This document shows positions 1 to 7,477 of a DNA stretch of 27,142 nt, piece after piece. Within the stretch, counting starts at the first letter, position 1; every line of letters begins with the position of its first letter. Location of the stretch: contig USDI01000005.1 in NCBI GenBank assembly GCA_900553305.1, forward strand, positions 1-27,142. Direction: 5' to 3'. Under the pieces are notes generated by a model that did no database searches, was not told the origin of the DNA, and worked only from the letters and a program-made list of their open reading frames with translations. A program made the translations under genes and the position numbers. This DNA is from an uncultured Lachnospiraceae bacterium. GTDB lineage: Bacteria > Bacillota > Clostridia > Lachnospirales > Lachnospiraceae.

Positions 1-1
1 G

Positions 2-517
2 GAATGCTGCACCTGTATAAGTGCCGGTCTGCTGGAGAAAACCGTGCTTATGATGTTGAATGAGGAACTGCTGCTTTACGGAAATGCAGGGAAGCAGCAG
101 GAAAATTTATCTTTCTTTTTACAGGCGAGGATTCTGTCATTAAAGACAAACCTGGAAGAATACAGGAAGGAAATAAAGCAGATACAGGCGCAGAAGGATG
201 TCCTGTATGAGAAATATGCCCTTAGACAGCTTGACAGAAAAGAATACCGGAAAAGGGCCGACGAACTGACAGAACAGTTATCTTCCTTATCAATAAAGAA
301 AGAGAAGGCAGCGGGAAAGCTTGCGGTATTGGAGCAGGAATGCCGGCAGACCGGGGAGGATAGGAAACACCTGCTTAGGTATCTGCATATTGAGGAACTG
401 ACACAGGAAGCGGCTGATACATTTATCACGAAAGTCTGGGTTTATAAGGATAAACGGCTGGAAATCGAGTGGAATTTCCGTATGGATCATGGAGTAAGCG
501 CCTCTGAAATAAGATAA
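2..517 (+). CDS. Large serine recombinase, C-terminal part (5' end outside window)
   Basis: The reading frame is open from base 2 to the TAA at 515-517, so this is the tail of a longer gene and the internal ATG at 44 is not its start. The first residues (E-C-C-T-C-I-S-A-G-L-L-E) look like the second half of the zinc beta-ribbon of large serine recombinases. They are followed by a long charged coiled coil (about residues 35-110 of the visible part, rich in E/K/Q/R) and a short beta-like end with KRLEIEWNF. This order (zinc ribbon, coiled coil, short tail) is the known C-terminal architecture of Tn4451/Tn5397-type integrases and transposases, which cut and join element ends. The catalytic serine domain is outside the window. 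Family assignment is fairly firm; which element it belongs to is unknown. Confidence 0.8.
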   Translation, partial: ECCTCISAGLLEKTVLMMLNEELLLYGNAGKQQENLSFFLQARILSLKTNLEEYRKEIKQIQAQKDVLYEKYALRQLDRKEYRKRADELTEQLSSLSIKKEKAAGKLAVLEQECRQTGEDRKHLLRYLHIEELTQEAADTFITKVWVYKDKRLEIEWNFRMDHGVSASEIR

Positions 518-774
518 AAAGTTCGTGACAATAATCTGACATCAGAGGGCTTTGGGAAACTCAGTATTTCAGGAACCTTTGACATTCTGGCAGGAACAGA
601 TTGATCCTGCATGAGGCAGAAATGATACAACAGAGCAATATTTGATTAACAGACGGTCGGGATTGCAAAGAAAAATTGTCCGGATGCTTCTATACTGTTG
701 AGTAGGAAAGGGTAACGGTTTTAGAAGGTTACCGAAATGGATGCAACAGAGAGGTTTAGCAGGGGGGACGGGCA
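518..774. other. Intergenic region between recombinase and xylan locus
   Basis: No convincing gene is present. It holds a weak hairpin (GCAGGA 590-595 with TCCTGC 605-610), the putative AraC-type box at 632-650, a possible -10 TATACT at 691-696 without a well-spaced -35, and an AGGGGGG ribosome site at 761-767. Large serine recombinase genes often lie beside their element's end, so an attachment site may be here, but none can be recognised without a comparison genome. Confidence 0.4.
632..650 (+). promoter_or_regulatory. Putative AraC-type regulator box, copy 1
   Basis: The first 14 bases, AGAGCAATATTTGA, are identical to 7348-7361 upstream of the GH3 gene, and a close variant lies at 12941-12959 upstream of the sugar transporter. 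A weaker GCAGAAATGAT resemblance starts at 616. The box lies about 125 bases before the esterase start and contains a -35-like TTGATT at 642-647. The binding protein is inferred to be the AraC-type product of 6377-7270. Confidence 0.5.
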
Positions 775-2685
775 ATGAGCGAATTACAATTACCGCGATT
801 GATCAGCAATCATATGGTCTTACAGAGAAACAAAGAAATCCATATCTGGGGACGGGATCTTCCGGGACACCGTGTCATGGTCTCCTTCCGGGGAGAGGAG
901 GCTGTGGCGCAGACGGATGAGAAGGGAAATTTTTCACTCTTTCTGCAGAAGCAGGAGGCGGGGGGACCGTTCAGCATGCTGTTCCGGGATGATCTTGGAA
1001 ATGAAGAGGTTGTCGGGGACGTGTATATTGGCGAAGTCTGGTTCTGTTCCGGACAGTCCAATATGGAGCTTCCCATGAGCCGGGTTAAGGACCGGTTCCC
1101 GGAGGATGTGAAAGACTGCAAAAATACGCAGATCCGCACCTTTAAGATCCGGGAAAACGGCGTATTTACAGCACCCTTAACAGAGCCTGAAAGCGGAGAG
1201 TGGAAGAGTGCACAGCCTGAAACAATTCTGGAGTTTTCGGCAACCGGATATTATTTTGCAAAAGCCCTGCAGGAGCTTTTAAAGGTTCCGGTAGGATTTA
1301 TTGATGCAAGTCTCGGAGGATCCCTGATTGAATCCTGGATGAGCCGGGAGATGCTGAATGGGATGGACGAAGAGCTTGCACTTGCAAAGAAGTATAGTGA
1401 TGCAGCGTTTGTGAAGGGACAGCTTCTTAAGAACGAACAGCAGAGCAATGCGTGGCATGCCCGTCTTGATGCAGCGGATCAGGGGTTGGCCGGGCACTGG
1501 GAAGAAGAGGGCTGTAATAGCGAAAACTGGGGAATGGTAACGGTTCCATTCTGGTTTGATGAGGTAGAGGAACTAAAGGGATTTATTGGAAGTGTATGGC
1601 TGAAGCGGACCTTTACTGTGCCCAAAGAGATGGCAGGAAAGCCTGCCAGGCTTTGGCTTGGAACAATTGTGGACAGTGATGTGGCATATCTTAATGGGCA
1701 GCAGGTGGGAATTACCTACTATCAGTATCCACCCCGGAAATATGAGATTCCGGAAGGACTGCTGCGGGAAGGAACGAACACCATTGTGCTGCGTGTCATC
1801 AGTGAAAAGGCACAGGGACGGTTTACGGAAGGAAAGAAGTACGCCATTTTTAATGAGCAGGGAGAAATACCGTTAGACGGAACGTGGAGTTACTGCATCG
1901 GGGCTGCCTGCGAGCATGTACCGGAGACGGATTTTGTGAACTGGAAGCCGACCGGACTTTACAATGGAATGACGGCACCCTGCCATAAGTATACGATTGC
2001 CGGAGTGAACTGGTATCAGGGAGAAAGCAATACACACCATCCGGACAATTATCTGGATCTGCTCCGGCGCATGATCGAAGGGTATCGTAAGGAATGGAAT
2101 GATCCGAAACTCCCGTTTCAGATCGTGGAGCTTCCCAATCTCATGGTGGATATGGAGGGCGCAGAAGAGGGGTGGAGAGTACTTCGGGAATTGCAACGCC
2201 GCTCCGCAGTAATTCCGGATGTGGATGTTGCAGTAACTATAGATCTTGGCGAGGACAATGACCTGCATCCGCAGAATAAGAAGGATCTCGGAAAGCGTCT
2301 GGCACTGCTTGCCGCTGCAAGACTTGGCATTCCGGTGGAAAGTAAAGGACCGGAGGTAACGGAGATTACCGTGGCTTCAGATGAAGCGAATAACCTCCGG
2401 ACGATCCGGTTAACATGCAGCCATGCGGAAGGACTGCATGCCTCGTCCGAAGACAAGGGAACGGAAATTCTGGATTTTGAAGTGGTAAATGATAACGGAG
2501 AGGTTCTGCAGCCTAAAGCACAGATTAAAGGGCAGGAAATTGTACTTACGATCCCAGATAAGGAAACGGAAGTGAAGCTTATCCGCTACTGCTACCGGAC
2601 TTCCAATATCGGGGCACTGGTTTATAACCAGGCCGGCTTACCGATGAGCCCTTTTGTAAGGAGGGTATATGAAGAGACTGTTTAA
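775..2685 (+). CDS. Split-SGNH carbohydrate acetylesterase (sialate O-acetylesterase-like; CE20-type layout)
   Basis: Predicted cytoplasmic esterase (636 aa, no signal peptide) that removes O-acetyl groups from sugars. SGNH motifs are visible: GQSNM with the likely nucleophile Ser95, NWYQGESN at 412-419, and NDLHPQNK with Asp496 and His498. Between the blocks, about residues 240-345 form a GH2-like jelly-roll insert (WLKRTF, AYLNGQQVG, GTNTIVLRV). An SGNH domain split by a jelly roll is the arrangement described for CE20 xyloglucan acetylesterases, and such proteins are often annotated as sialate 9-O-acetylesterase. In this locus, acetyl groups on xylo-oligosaccharides are the more plausible substrate; this is inference from the neighbours. 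The start is supported by AGGGGGG seven bases upstream. The last 17 bases overlap the GH2 gene, implying translational coupling. Confidence 0.8.
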   Translation: MSELQLPRLISNHMVLQRNKEIHIWGRDLPGHRVMVSFRGEEAVAQTDEKGNFSLFLQKQEAGGPFSMLFRDDLGNEEVVGDVYIGEVWFCSGQSNMELPMSRVKDRFPEDVKDCKNTQIRTFKIRENGVFTAPLTEPESGEWKSAQPETILEFSATGYYFAKALQELLKVPVGFIDASLGGSLIESWMSREMLNGMDEELALAKKYSDAAFVKGQLLKNEQQSNAWHARLDAADQGLAGHWEEEGCNSENWGMVTVPFWFDEVEELKGFIGSVWLKRTFTVPKEMAGKPARLWLGTIVDSDVAYLNGQQVGITYYQYPPRKYEIPEGLLREGTNTIVLRVISEKAQGRFTEGKKYAIFNEQGEIPLDGTWSYCIGAACEHVPETDFVNWKPTGLYNGMTAPCHKYTIAGVNWYQGESNTHHPDNYLDLLRRMIEGYRKEWNDPKLPFQIVELPNLMVDMEGAEEGWRVLRELQRRSAVIPDVDVAVTIDLGEDNDLHPQNKKDLGKRLALLAAARLGIPVESKGPEVTEITVASDEANNLRTIRLTCSHAEGLHASSEDKGTEILDFEVVNDNGEVLQPKAQIKGQEIVLTIPDKETEVKLIRYCYRTSNIGALVYNQAGLPMSPFVRRVYEETV

Positions 2686-5600
2686 CGGAGGATGGAGCTT
2701 CTGGTGCGGAGAGCCGGATTTAGATGTGTCAGAGGCAGGGAAGCATCTTACGGAGTTTCAGAAAGTGGATCTGCCGCATGACTGGCTGATTGCGGATGCG
2801 AAGAACCTGTACCGGGACGGCTGCGGTTATTACCGGAAGAGCTTTTTCCTGCAGCCTAAGGAAAACAAACGATATTCCCTGATTTTTGAAGGGGTGTACA
2901 TGGATACCACCATCTGGGTAAATGAGCAGCAGGCGGGAGAGTGGAAGTATGGCTATTCCACTTTTGAAATTGACCTGACACCCTTTGTAAAGGCAGGGGA
3001 GAATGAGATTCTGGTTTCGGTAAATTTCCGCTCGCCGAACAGCCGCTGGTATTCCGGAGCCGGGATTTACCGGGATGTATGGTTTAAGGAAACGTCAAAG
3101 ACTTATATCCGGGAAAACGGGGTCTATGTGCATACGGAAGCGTGTGAGGAAAAGGATGGGGAGGCACCGGACTTTTTACTCTATGCGGATACGGAAATTG
3201 TGGGAGATGCATGGGATGAGGTGCGTCATACCTTATATGTGAAAAGAGAGGTAGAGCCGGAGATCGAGCTGCCCTTCGAACTGCTGCTTGGGGATGAGGT
3301 GGAATTGGTAGGGGAAGCTGCACCTGTGACAGGGAAGATGAGAGAAGATTTTGGCGCTGATTGCTGTGTCTCTGAAACAATGGCTTCTCATAGTGTCAAT
3401 AATAATGCAAGTGTCTATCGTGTGAAATCCCCCAAGCTCTGGGATGTGGAGCATCCCCATCTTTATATTCTGAAAACCGAACTCTGGAAGGACGGAGAAG
3501 TAATTCAGGAAGAGTACAGTCAGATCGGGTTCCGGAGCATTGCATTTGATCCGGAACAGGGCTTTCTTTTAAACGGACGGAAGGTGAAGCTGAACGGTGT
3601 CTGTGAGCATCATGATCTGGGTGCACTGGGAGCTGCCTTTTACCGGACGGCCATGGCAAGGAAGTTCCGAATTTTAAAAGAAATGGGCGTGAATGCACTG
3701 CGCGGTACGCACAACATGACAGCACCTGCCGTAGTGGATCTGGCAGATCAGATGGGAATTCTGATGATTTCGGAAGCCTTTGACATGTGGGAACGGTCGA
3801 AAACTACTTATGATTATGCGCGGTTTTTCAAGGAATGGAGCGAACGTGATGTGGAAAGCTGGGTGATGCGTGACCGGAATCATCCAAGTGTCATCATGTT
3901 CAGTATTGGAAATGAAATATACGATACCCATGTGGATGCGCATGGGCGTGAGATCACGGTGAGACTGCGTGATCTGGTCAAGCGGTATGATTACCGGGGG
4001 AATGCCGGTATCACAATCGGCTCCAATTATATGCCGTGGGAAAACGCGCAGCACTGTGCGGAGGAAGTCAAGCTTGCCGGTTATAATTATGGAGAAAAGT
4101 ATTACGAAGAGCATCATAAGGCACACCCGGACTGGGTGATCTACGGAAGTGAGACGTCATCCATTGTACAGAGCCGCGGGATTTATCATTTTCCGTTAAG
4201 GGCAAGTATCCTGACCGAGGATGATGAGCAGTGTTCGAGCCTTGGGAACAGTCCGACAAGCTGGGGTGCAAAGTCCATGGAGAGGTGCGTCTGTGAAGAC
4301 CGGGATATGGATTTTTCCATGGGACAGTTCCTGTGGACCGGGTTTGATTATATCGGGGAGCCGACACCGTATCACACGAAGAACTCTTACTTCGGACAGG
4401 TGGACACGGCAGGATTTCCGAAGGATGCTTATTATGTCTGGCAGTCGGCATGGACCGATTACCGGAAAGCACCGATGATTCATATTTTCCCATACTGGGA
4501 CTTTAATGAGGGGCAAAGCATCGATGTCCGTGTCTGTTCCAATGCGCCCTTTGTAGAGCTGTTCTGCAATGGACAAAGCTATGGCAGGCAGCAGTTAACG
4601 CATGAAAAGGGAAGCGGCCATCATATCATTGCAGACTATTCATTGCCCTATGAAAAGGGCGTGTTATACGCCGTTGCCTATGATGAAGCGGGAAAGGTGA
4701 CAGCACGCGAAACGAAAGCTTCTTTTGGCAATTCTGCGGAGATTGTGCTACAGGCGTCAAGGAGAGTTGCGGTGGCCAATGGCAGGGATCTTTTCTTTGT
4801 GGAAATCGGAACGCGGGATGAGAAGGGAAATCCGGTGGAGAATGCGGTAGACCGTGTGACGGTGCAGGTCGAAGGGGCAGGACGCCTTGTGGGACTGGAT
4901 AATGGAGACAGTACCGATGAGGACAGCTACAAGGGAAACAGCCGCCAGCTGTTCAGCGGAAAGCTTCTTGCCATTATTGAGACAGGAATGATACCGGGTG
5001 CTGTCCGGATCCGGGTTTCCGGAAAGGGCTTAAAGAGTGCGGAGCTGGTCTGTGAAGCCGTAGAGATGGATCAGATGCTGCCCTTTATGAAGGGAGAGGA
5101 AGCGCAGCGTATTTATCGTAAAGTTTTCCGGGATCCATTCGCAGAAAACGATGACCCTGGACAGACAGAATTGACAGAGGATTACGAAGAAAGACAGAGA
5201 GAAAGACAAGAGGACGAACAAAAACAGAGCCAGAAAGAACAGAAACAGGCAGAGATTCCGGTGCGGAAGATTACCTTACACTCTCCTATGGGACAGAAGC
5301 TTTCGAAGGAACAGCCATATCTTACCGTGGAAGCGGAGATTGAGCCGAAGGAAGCCACGGACCGTCAGTTACTGTTCCGCGTGGTGGATGAGCATGGTGT
5401 GGATTCCAATCTTGTTAATCTCCTGGTGCAGGGGCATACTGCGCAGCTTCAGGCAATGGGAGATGGCAGCTTTTATCTGCGGTGCATGTCACGCAGCGGA
5501 ACAGACGGAATCCGTGTGATCAGCCAGTTGGAATTTACAGTAGAAGGTATGGGACAGGCGTATCGGAATCCTTATGAGTTGATTTCGGGAAGTTTATATA

Positions 5601-6337
5601 CTTCGTATCAGGGAGAGGTCAGCAACGGAAATGAACGCGGTGTCGCAACGGCACGGGATGGAGAAACCGTGGTAACATTTGGAAACATTGATTTTGGACC
5701 GGTGGGGTCCGATGAAATCACGATGTCTATTTTTGCATTGACGAGTGAAGAATATCCGATCCGGATCTATGAAGGAGTTCCGGGAGAAGAGGGCTGTCAA
5801 CTGCTTGCGGATGTGATCTATCAGAAGCCGTCCATCTGGAACACCTATCAGGAAGAAACCTATTCGCTGGCAAAGCGGGTTACCGGCATTAATACGATCA
5901 GTATAGTCGTCCATCAGAAGATCCATCTGAAGGGCTTTGTGTTCAAAAAGCTGGAAAAGGCATGGCTGTCTTTGGATGCAGCACAAGCGGATTCGGTTTA
6001 TGGTGATACCTTTACGAAGGAAGAACGTGCGATTACCGGAATCGGAAACAATGTGACGATCACTTATACGGAAATGGATTTTGGAGAAGAAGGAACCGCA
6101 GGAGTCCGGATCTGTGGACGGGCAGCAAAAAGCAGCAACAGTCTGCATATCCGGTTTTTACAGGGAGAGGAAGAAAGTAAGCAGCTTGTGGAATTCCCGA
6201 TGTGCGGGGAGTATACGGAGAAAGAGTTCTCCTTAACACCCGTAAAGGGCAAATGGGATGTCAGCTTCATTTTCCTTCCGGGAAGCTGCTTTGATCTTCA
6301 AAGTGTTCAATTCCTGCCTGCCGGAGCGGCAAATTAG
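2669..6337 (+). CDS. Multimodular family GH2 glycoside hydrolase (beta-galactosidase-like)
   Basis: Intracellular 1222-aa enzyme acting on non-reducing ends. Visible order: N-terminal GH2 sugar-binding domain (about 1-150), Ig-like domain, TIM barrel with acid/base Glu416 in SIGNEI and nucleophile Glu495 in YGSETS, then FLWTGFDYIGEP and a DUF4982-like beta domain. A strongly charged Glu/Gln/Lys/Arg linker (about 825-865) leads to an Ig-like part and two related beta modules near the C-terminus (about 963-1100 and 1100-1222) that resemble carbohydrate-binding modules. It is much longer than a plain GH2 of this subgroup. The start overlaps the esterase gene, with GGAGG at 2660-2664. Substrate is uncertain: beta-galactoside, or another decoration on xylan or xyloglucan side chains. 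Its last codons lie in a 43-bp tandem duplication. Confidence 0.85.
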   Translation: MKRLFNGGWSFWCGEPDLDVSEAGKHLTEFQKVDLPHDWLIADAKNLYRDGCGYYRKSFFLQPKENKRYSLIFEGVYMDTTIWVNEQQAGEWKYGYSTFEIDLTPFVKAGENEILVSVNFRSPNSRWYSGAGIYRDVWFKETSKTYIRENGVYVHTEACEEKDGEAPDFLLYADTEIVGDAWDEVRHTLYVKREVEPEIELPFELLLGDEVELVGEAAPVTGKMREDFGADCCVSETMASHSVNNNASVYRVKSPKLWDVEHPHLYILKTELWKDGEVIQEEYSQIGFRSIAFDPEQGFLLNGRKVKLNGVCEHHDLGALGAAFYRTAMARKFRILKEMGVNALRGTHNMTAPAVVDLADQMGILMISEAFDMWERSKTTYDYARFFKEWSERDVESWVMRDRNHPSVIMFSIGNEIYDTHVDAHGREITVRLRDLVKRYDYRGNAGITIGSNYMPWENAQHCAEEVKLAGYNYGEKYYEEHHKAHPDWVIYGSETSSIVQSRGIYHFPLRASILTEDDEQCSSLGNSPTSWGAKSMERCVCEDRDMDFSMGQFLWTGFDYIGEPTPYHTKNSYFGQVDTAGFPKDAYYVWQSAWTDYRKAPMIHIFPYWDFNEGQSIDVRVCSNAPFVELFCNGQSYGRQQLTHEKGSGHHIIADYSLPYEKGVLYAVAYDEAGKVTARETKASFGNSAEIVLQASRRVAVANGRDLFFVEIGTRDEKGNPVENAVDRVTVQVEGAGRLVGLDNGDSTDEDSYKGNSRQLFSGKLLAIIETGMIPGAVRIRVSGKGLKSAELVCEAVEMDQMLPFMKGEEAQRIYRKVFRDPFAENDDPGQTELTEDYEERQRERQEDEQKQSQKEQKQAEIPVRKITLHSPMGQKLSKEQPYLTVEAEIEPKEATDRQLLFRVVDEHGVDSNLVNLLVQGHTAQLQAMGDGSFYLRCMSRSGTDGIRVISQLEFTVEGMGQAYRNPYELISGSLYTSYQGEVSNGNERGVATARDGETVVTFGNIDFGPVGSDEITMSIFALTSEEYPIRIYEGVPGEEGCQLLADVIYQKPSIWNTYQEETYSLAKRVTGINTISIVVHQKIHLKGFVFKKLEKAWLSLDAAQADSVYGDTFTKEERAITGIGNNVTITYTEMDFGEEGTAGVRICGRAAKSSNSLHIRFLQGEEESKQLVEFPMCGEYTEKEFSLTPVKGKWDVSFIFLPGSCFDLQSVQFLPAGAAN

Positions 6338-6380
6338 TCTTCAAAGTGTTCAATTCCTGCCTGCCGGAGCGGCGAATTAG
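6295..6380. repeat. 43-bp tandem duplication, two copies
   Basis: Bases 6295-6337 and 6338-6380 are identical except for one base (A against G near the end, 6331 region versus 6374 region). Copy 1 contains the last codons and TAG stop of the GH2 gene; copy 2 contains the reverse-strand stop codon of the AraC-type gene at 6377-6379. Each copy has a small TGCCG-GAG-CGGC(A/G) hairpin but no T tract. Confidence 0.95.
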
Positions 6381-7270
6381 GATTCTCCATGGGGAGCGTC
6401 AGGCTTAGAGCCTGGACGGTTCAGTTTTTTATATTCAGACGGTGTACAGTTTTTGGCAGATTTAAAAATACGGTTAAAGGTAGAGAGGCTGTTGAATCCC
6501 GAACGCATGGAGACCTCCGTAATGGAAAGGTCCGGTTCGATCAGCAGCTTTTCTGCGTAAGCAATACGTTTCTGGATGATATAGTCATAGCAGGAGGTAT
6601 TCGTGAACTGCTTAAACAGCCGGGCAAAATGAAATTTGGAGAAGCCGGCCAGTGAAGCCAGTTCGTCCACGGTGATGTTTTCGGTGCAGTGCTCGGTAAT
6701 GTAATTGCAGACATTCATGAATTTATCTACATATTCGTGCTGTTTGTTCGATGTAATGCCGGGGAACATTTCCTGTGGATTGATGTTGGCGCGCCCGAGC
6801 GTCACGAAAAAGCGGATCATCAGGGAATAGATGGCCGCCTCCGCATAGGGCTGGGAGTAGTCATATTCGCGGCTGATTTCTTCCAGATAAAACCGCAGCT
6901 TCCCATTCAGATCGCCATGGGAATCACGGCGTACCAGCAGAAACGGATGGATGGTCTGCAACAGGGAGTCCATACCCTTGACGTTGCAGATCAGACTGTA
7001 GTCAAAAAGAAGAATCAGGCGTTCCCCTGTTTTCGGCGCTCTCAGCTCATGCAGTGTGCCGGGAGCGGTAATCCAGATGTCTCCTTCATTCAGGATATGA
7101 GGCTTGCCGTCGATCACGACCGTATATTCGTTTTCAAAAGGCATGATGATTTCAAGCGCGGTATGCCAGTGAAGCGGGTAATCCTCGTATTCCCGGTTGT
7201 GCCACAGACGGATGCCCTGTAAGTCTTTATAAGTAACGGTTTCGTGTGTTCCGTTTAAAATTGCGATCAT
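6377..7270 (-). CDS. AraC-family transcriptional regulator with N-terminal cupin sensor
   Basis: Likely regulator of the surrounding xylan genes. With the start at 7270 (MIAILNGTHE) the protein has 297 aa. The N-terminal cupin part includes HWHTALEIIMP and EGDIWITAPGTLHEL; the C-terminal 100 residues hold two helix-turn-helix units (ITVDELASLAGFSKFHFARLF and LSITEVSMRSGFNSLSTFNR) followed by TPSEYKK. The open frame extends to 7375, but that would begin at a TTG and cover the regulator's own promoter. A GGGAG eight bases before 7270 favours the shorter form (an ATG at 7285 is possible). It converges on the GH2 gene and is divergent from the GH3 gene, the usual place for a local sugar-responsive activator. 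Inducer unknown, presumably a xylo-oligosaccharide. Confidence 0.88.
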   Translation of the reverse strand: MIAILNGTHETVTYKDLQGIRLWHNREYEDYPLHWHTALEIIMPFENEYTVVIDGKPHILNEGDIWITAPGTLHELRAPKTGERLILLFDYSLICNVKGMDSLLQTIHPFLLVRRDSHGDLNGKLRFYLEEISREYDYSQPYAEAAIYSLMIRFFVTLGRANINPQEMFPGITSNKQHEYVDKFMNVCNYITEHCTENITVDELASLAGFSKFHFARLFKQFTNTSCYDYIIQKRIAYAEKLLIEPDLSITEVSMRSGFNSLSTFNRIFKSAKNCTPSEYKKLNRPGSKPDAPHGES

Positions 7271-7313
7271 GTCAGATTCTCCCATAAGTAGGTTCGTAAA
7301 ACCAGTTAAGATA

Positions 7314-7342
7314 AGAATACGCCATTTCTGAGGGAACGTCAA
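7314..7342 (-). promoter_or_regulatory. Putative promoter of the AraC-type gene
   Basis: On the reverse strand, TTGACG (plus 7337-7342) and TATTCT (plus 7314-7319) are separated by exactly 17 bases. Transcription would begin near 7307 and run into the gene starting at 7270. It is back to back with the GH3 promoter. Confidence 0.55.
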
Positions 7343-7347
7343 ACGAA

Positions 7348-7366
7348 AGAGCAATATTTGACTAGA
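7348..7366 (+). promoter_or_regulatory. Putative AraC-type regulator box, copy 2
   Basis: AGAGCAATATTTGA followed by CTAGA. It shares 14 consecutive bases with copy 1 at 632-645 and 16 of 19 positions with copy 3 at 12941-12959. It overlaps the -35 of the GH3 promoter and is a few bases from the regulator's own -35, so one bound protein could influence both directions. Confidence 0.55.
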
Positions 7367-7385
7367 ACTACGCAAGAAATAAAAT
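7358..7385 (+). promoter_or_regulatory. Putative promoter of the GH3-GH67 operon
   Basis: TTGACT (7358-7363) and TAAAAT (7380-7385) have a 16-base spacer. A predicted start near 7392 puts an inverted repeat (TCATGC 7400-7405, GCATGA 7418-7423) in the first transcribed bases, where a repressor or leader structure could act. Confidence 0.5.
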
Positions 7386-7477
7386 GCACATAAGGTAGCT
7401 CATGCCCTATACTTGGAGCATGAACAAAAAGGAAGCTGTATGGCAGCAGACAGATGGTAAATGCAAGGAGAAAGCTT

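Noticed and set aside
590..610. Hairpin as recombinase terminator
   Set aside because: The stem is only 6 bp with a 9-base loop and no T tract.
3674..4576. Long reverse-strand frames inside the GH2 gene
   Set aside because: They lie opposite conserved catalytic motifs and several overlap each other, so they are shadows of the coding strand.
7271..7375. Upstream extension of the AraC-type protein to 7375
   Set aside because: The extension begins with TTG, lacks a ribosome site and would cover the promoter elements of both divergent genes.
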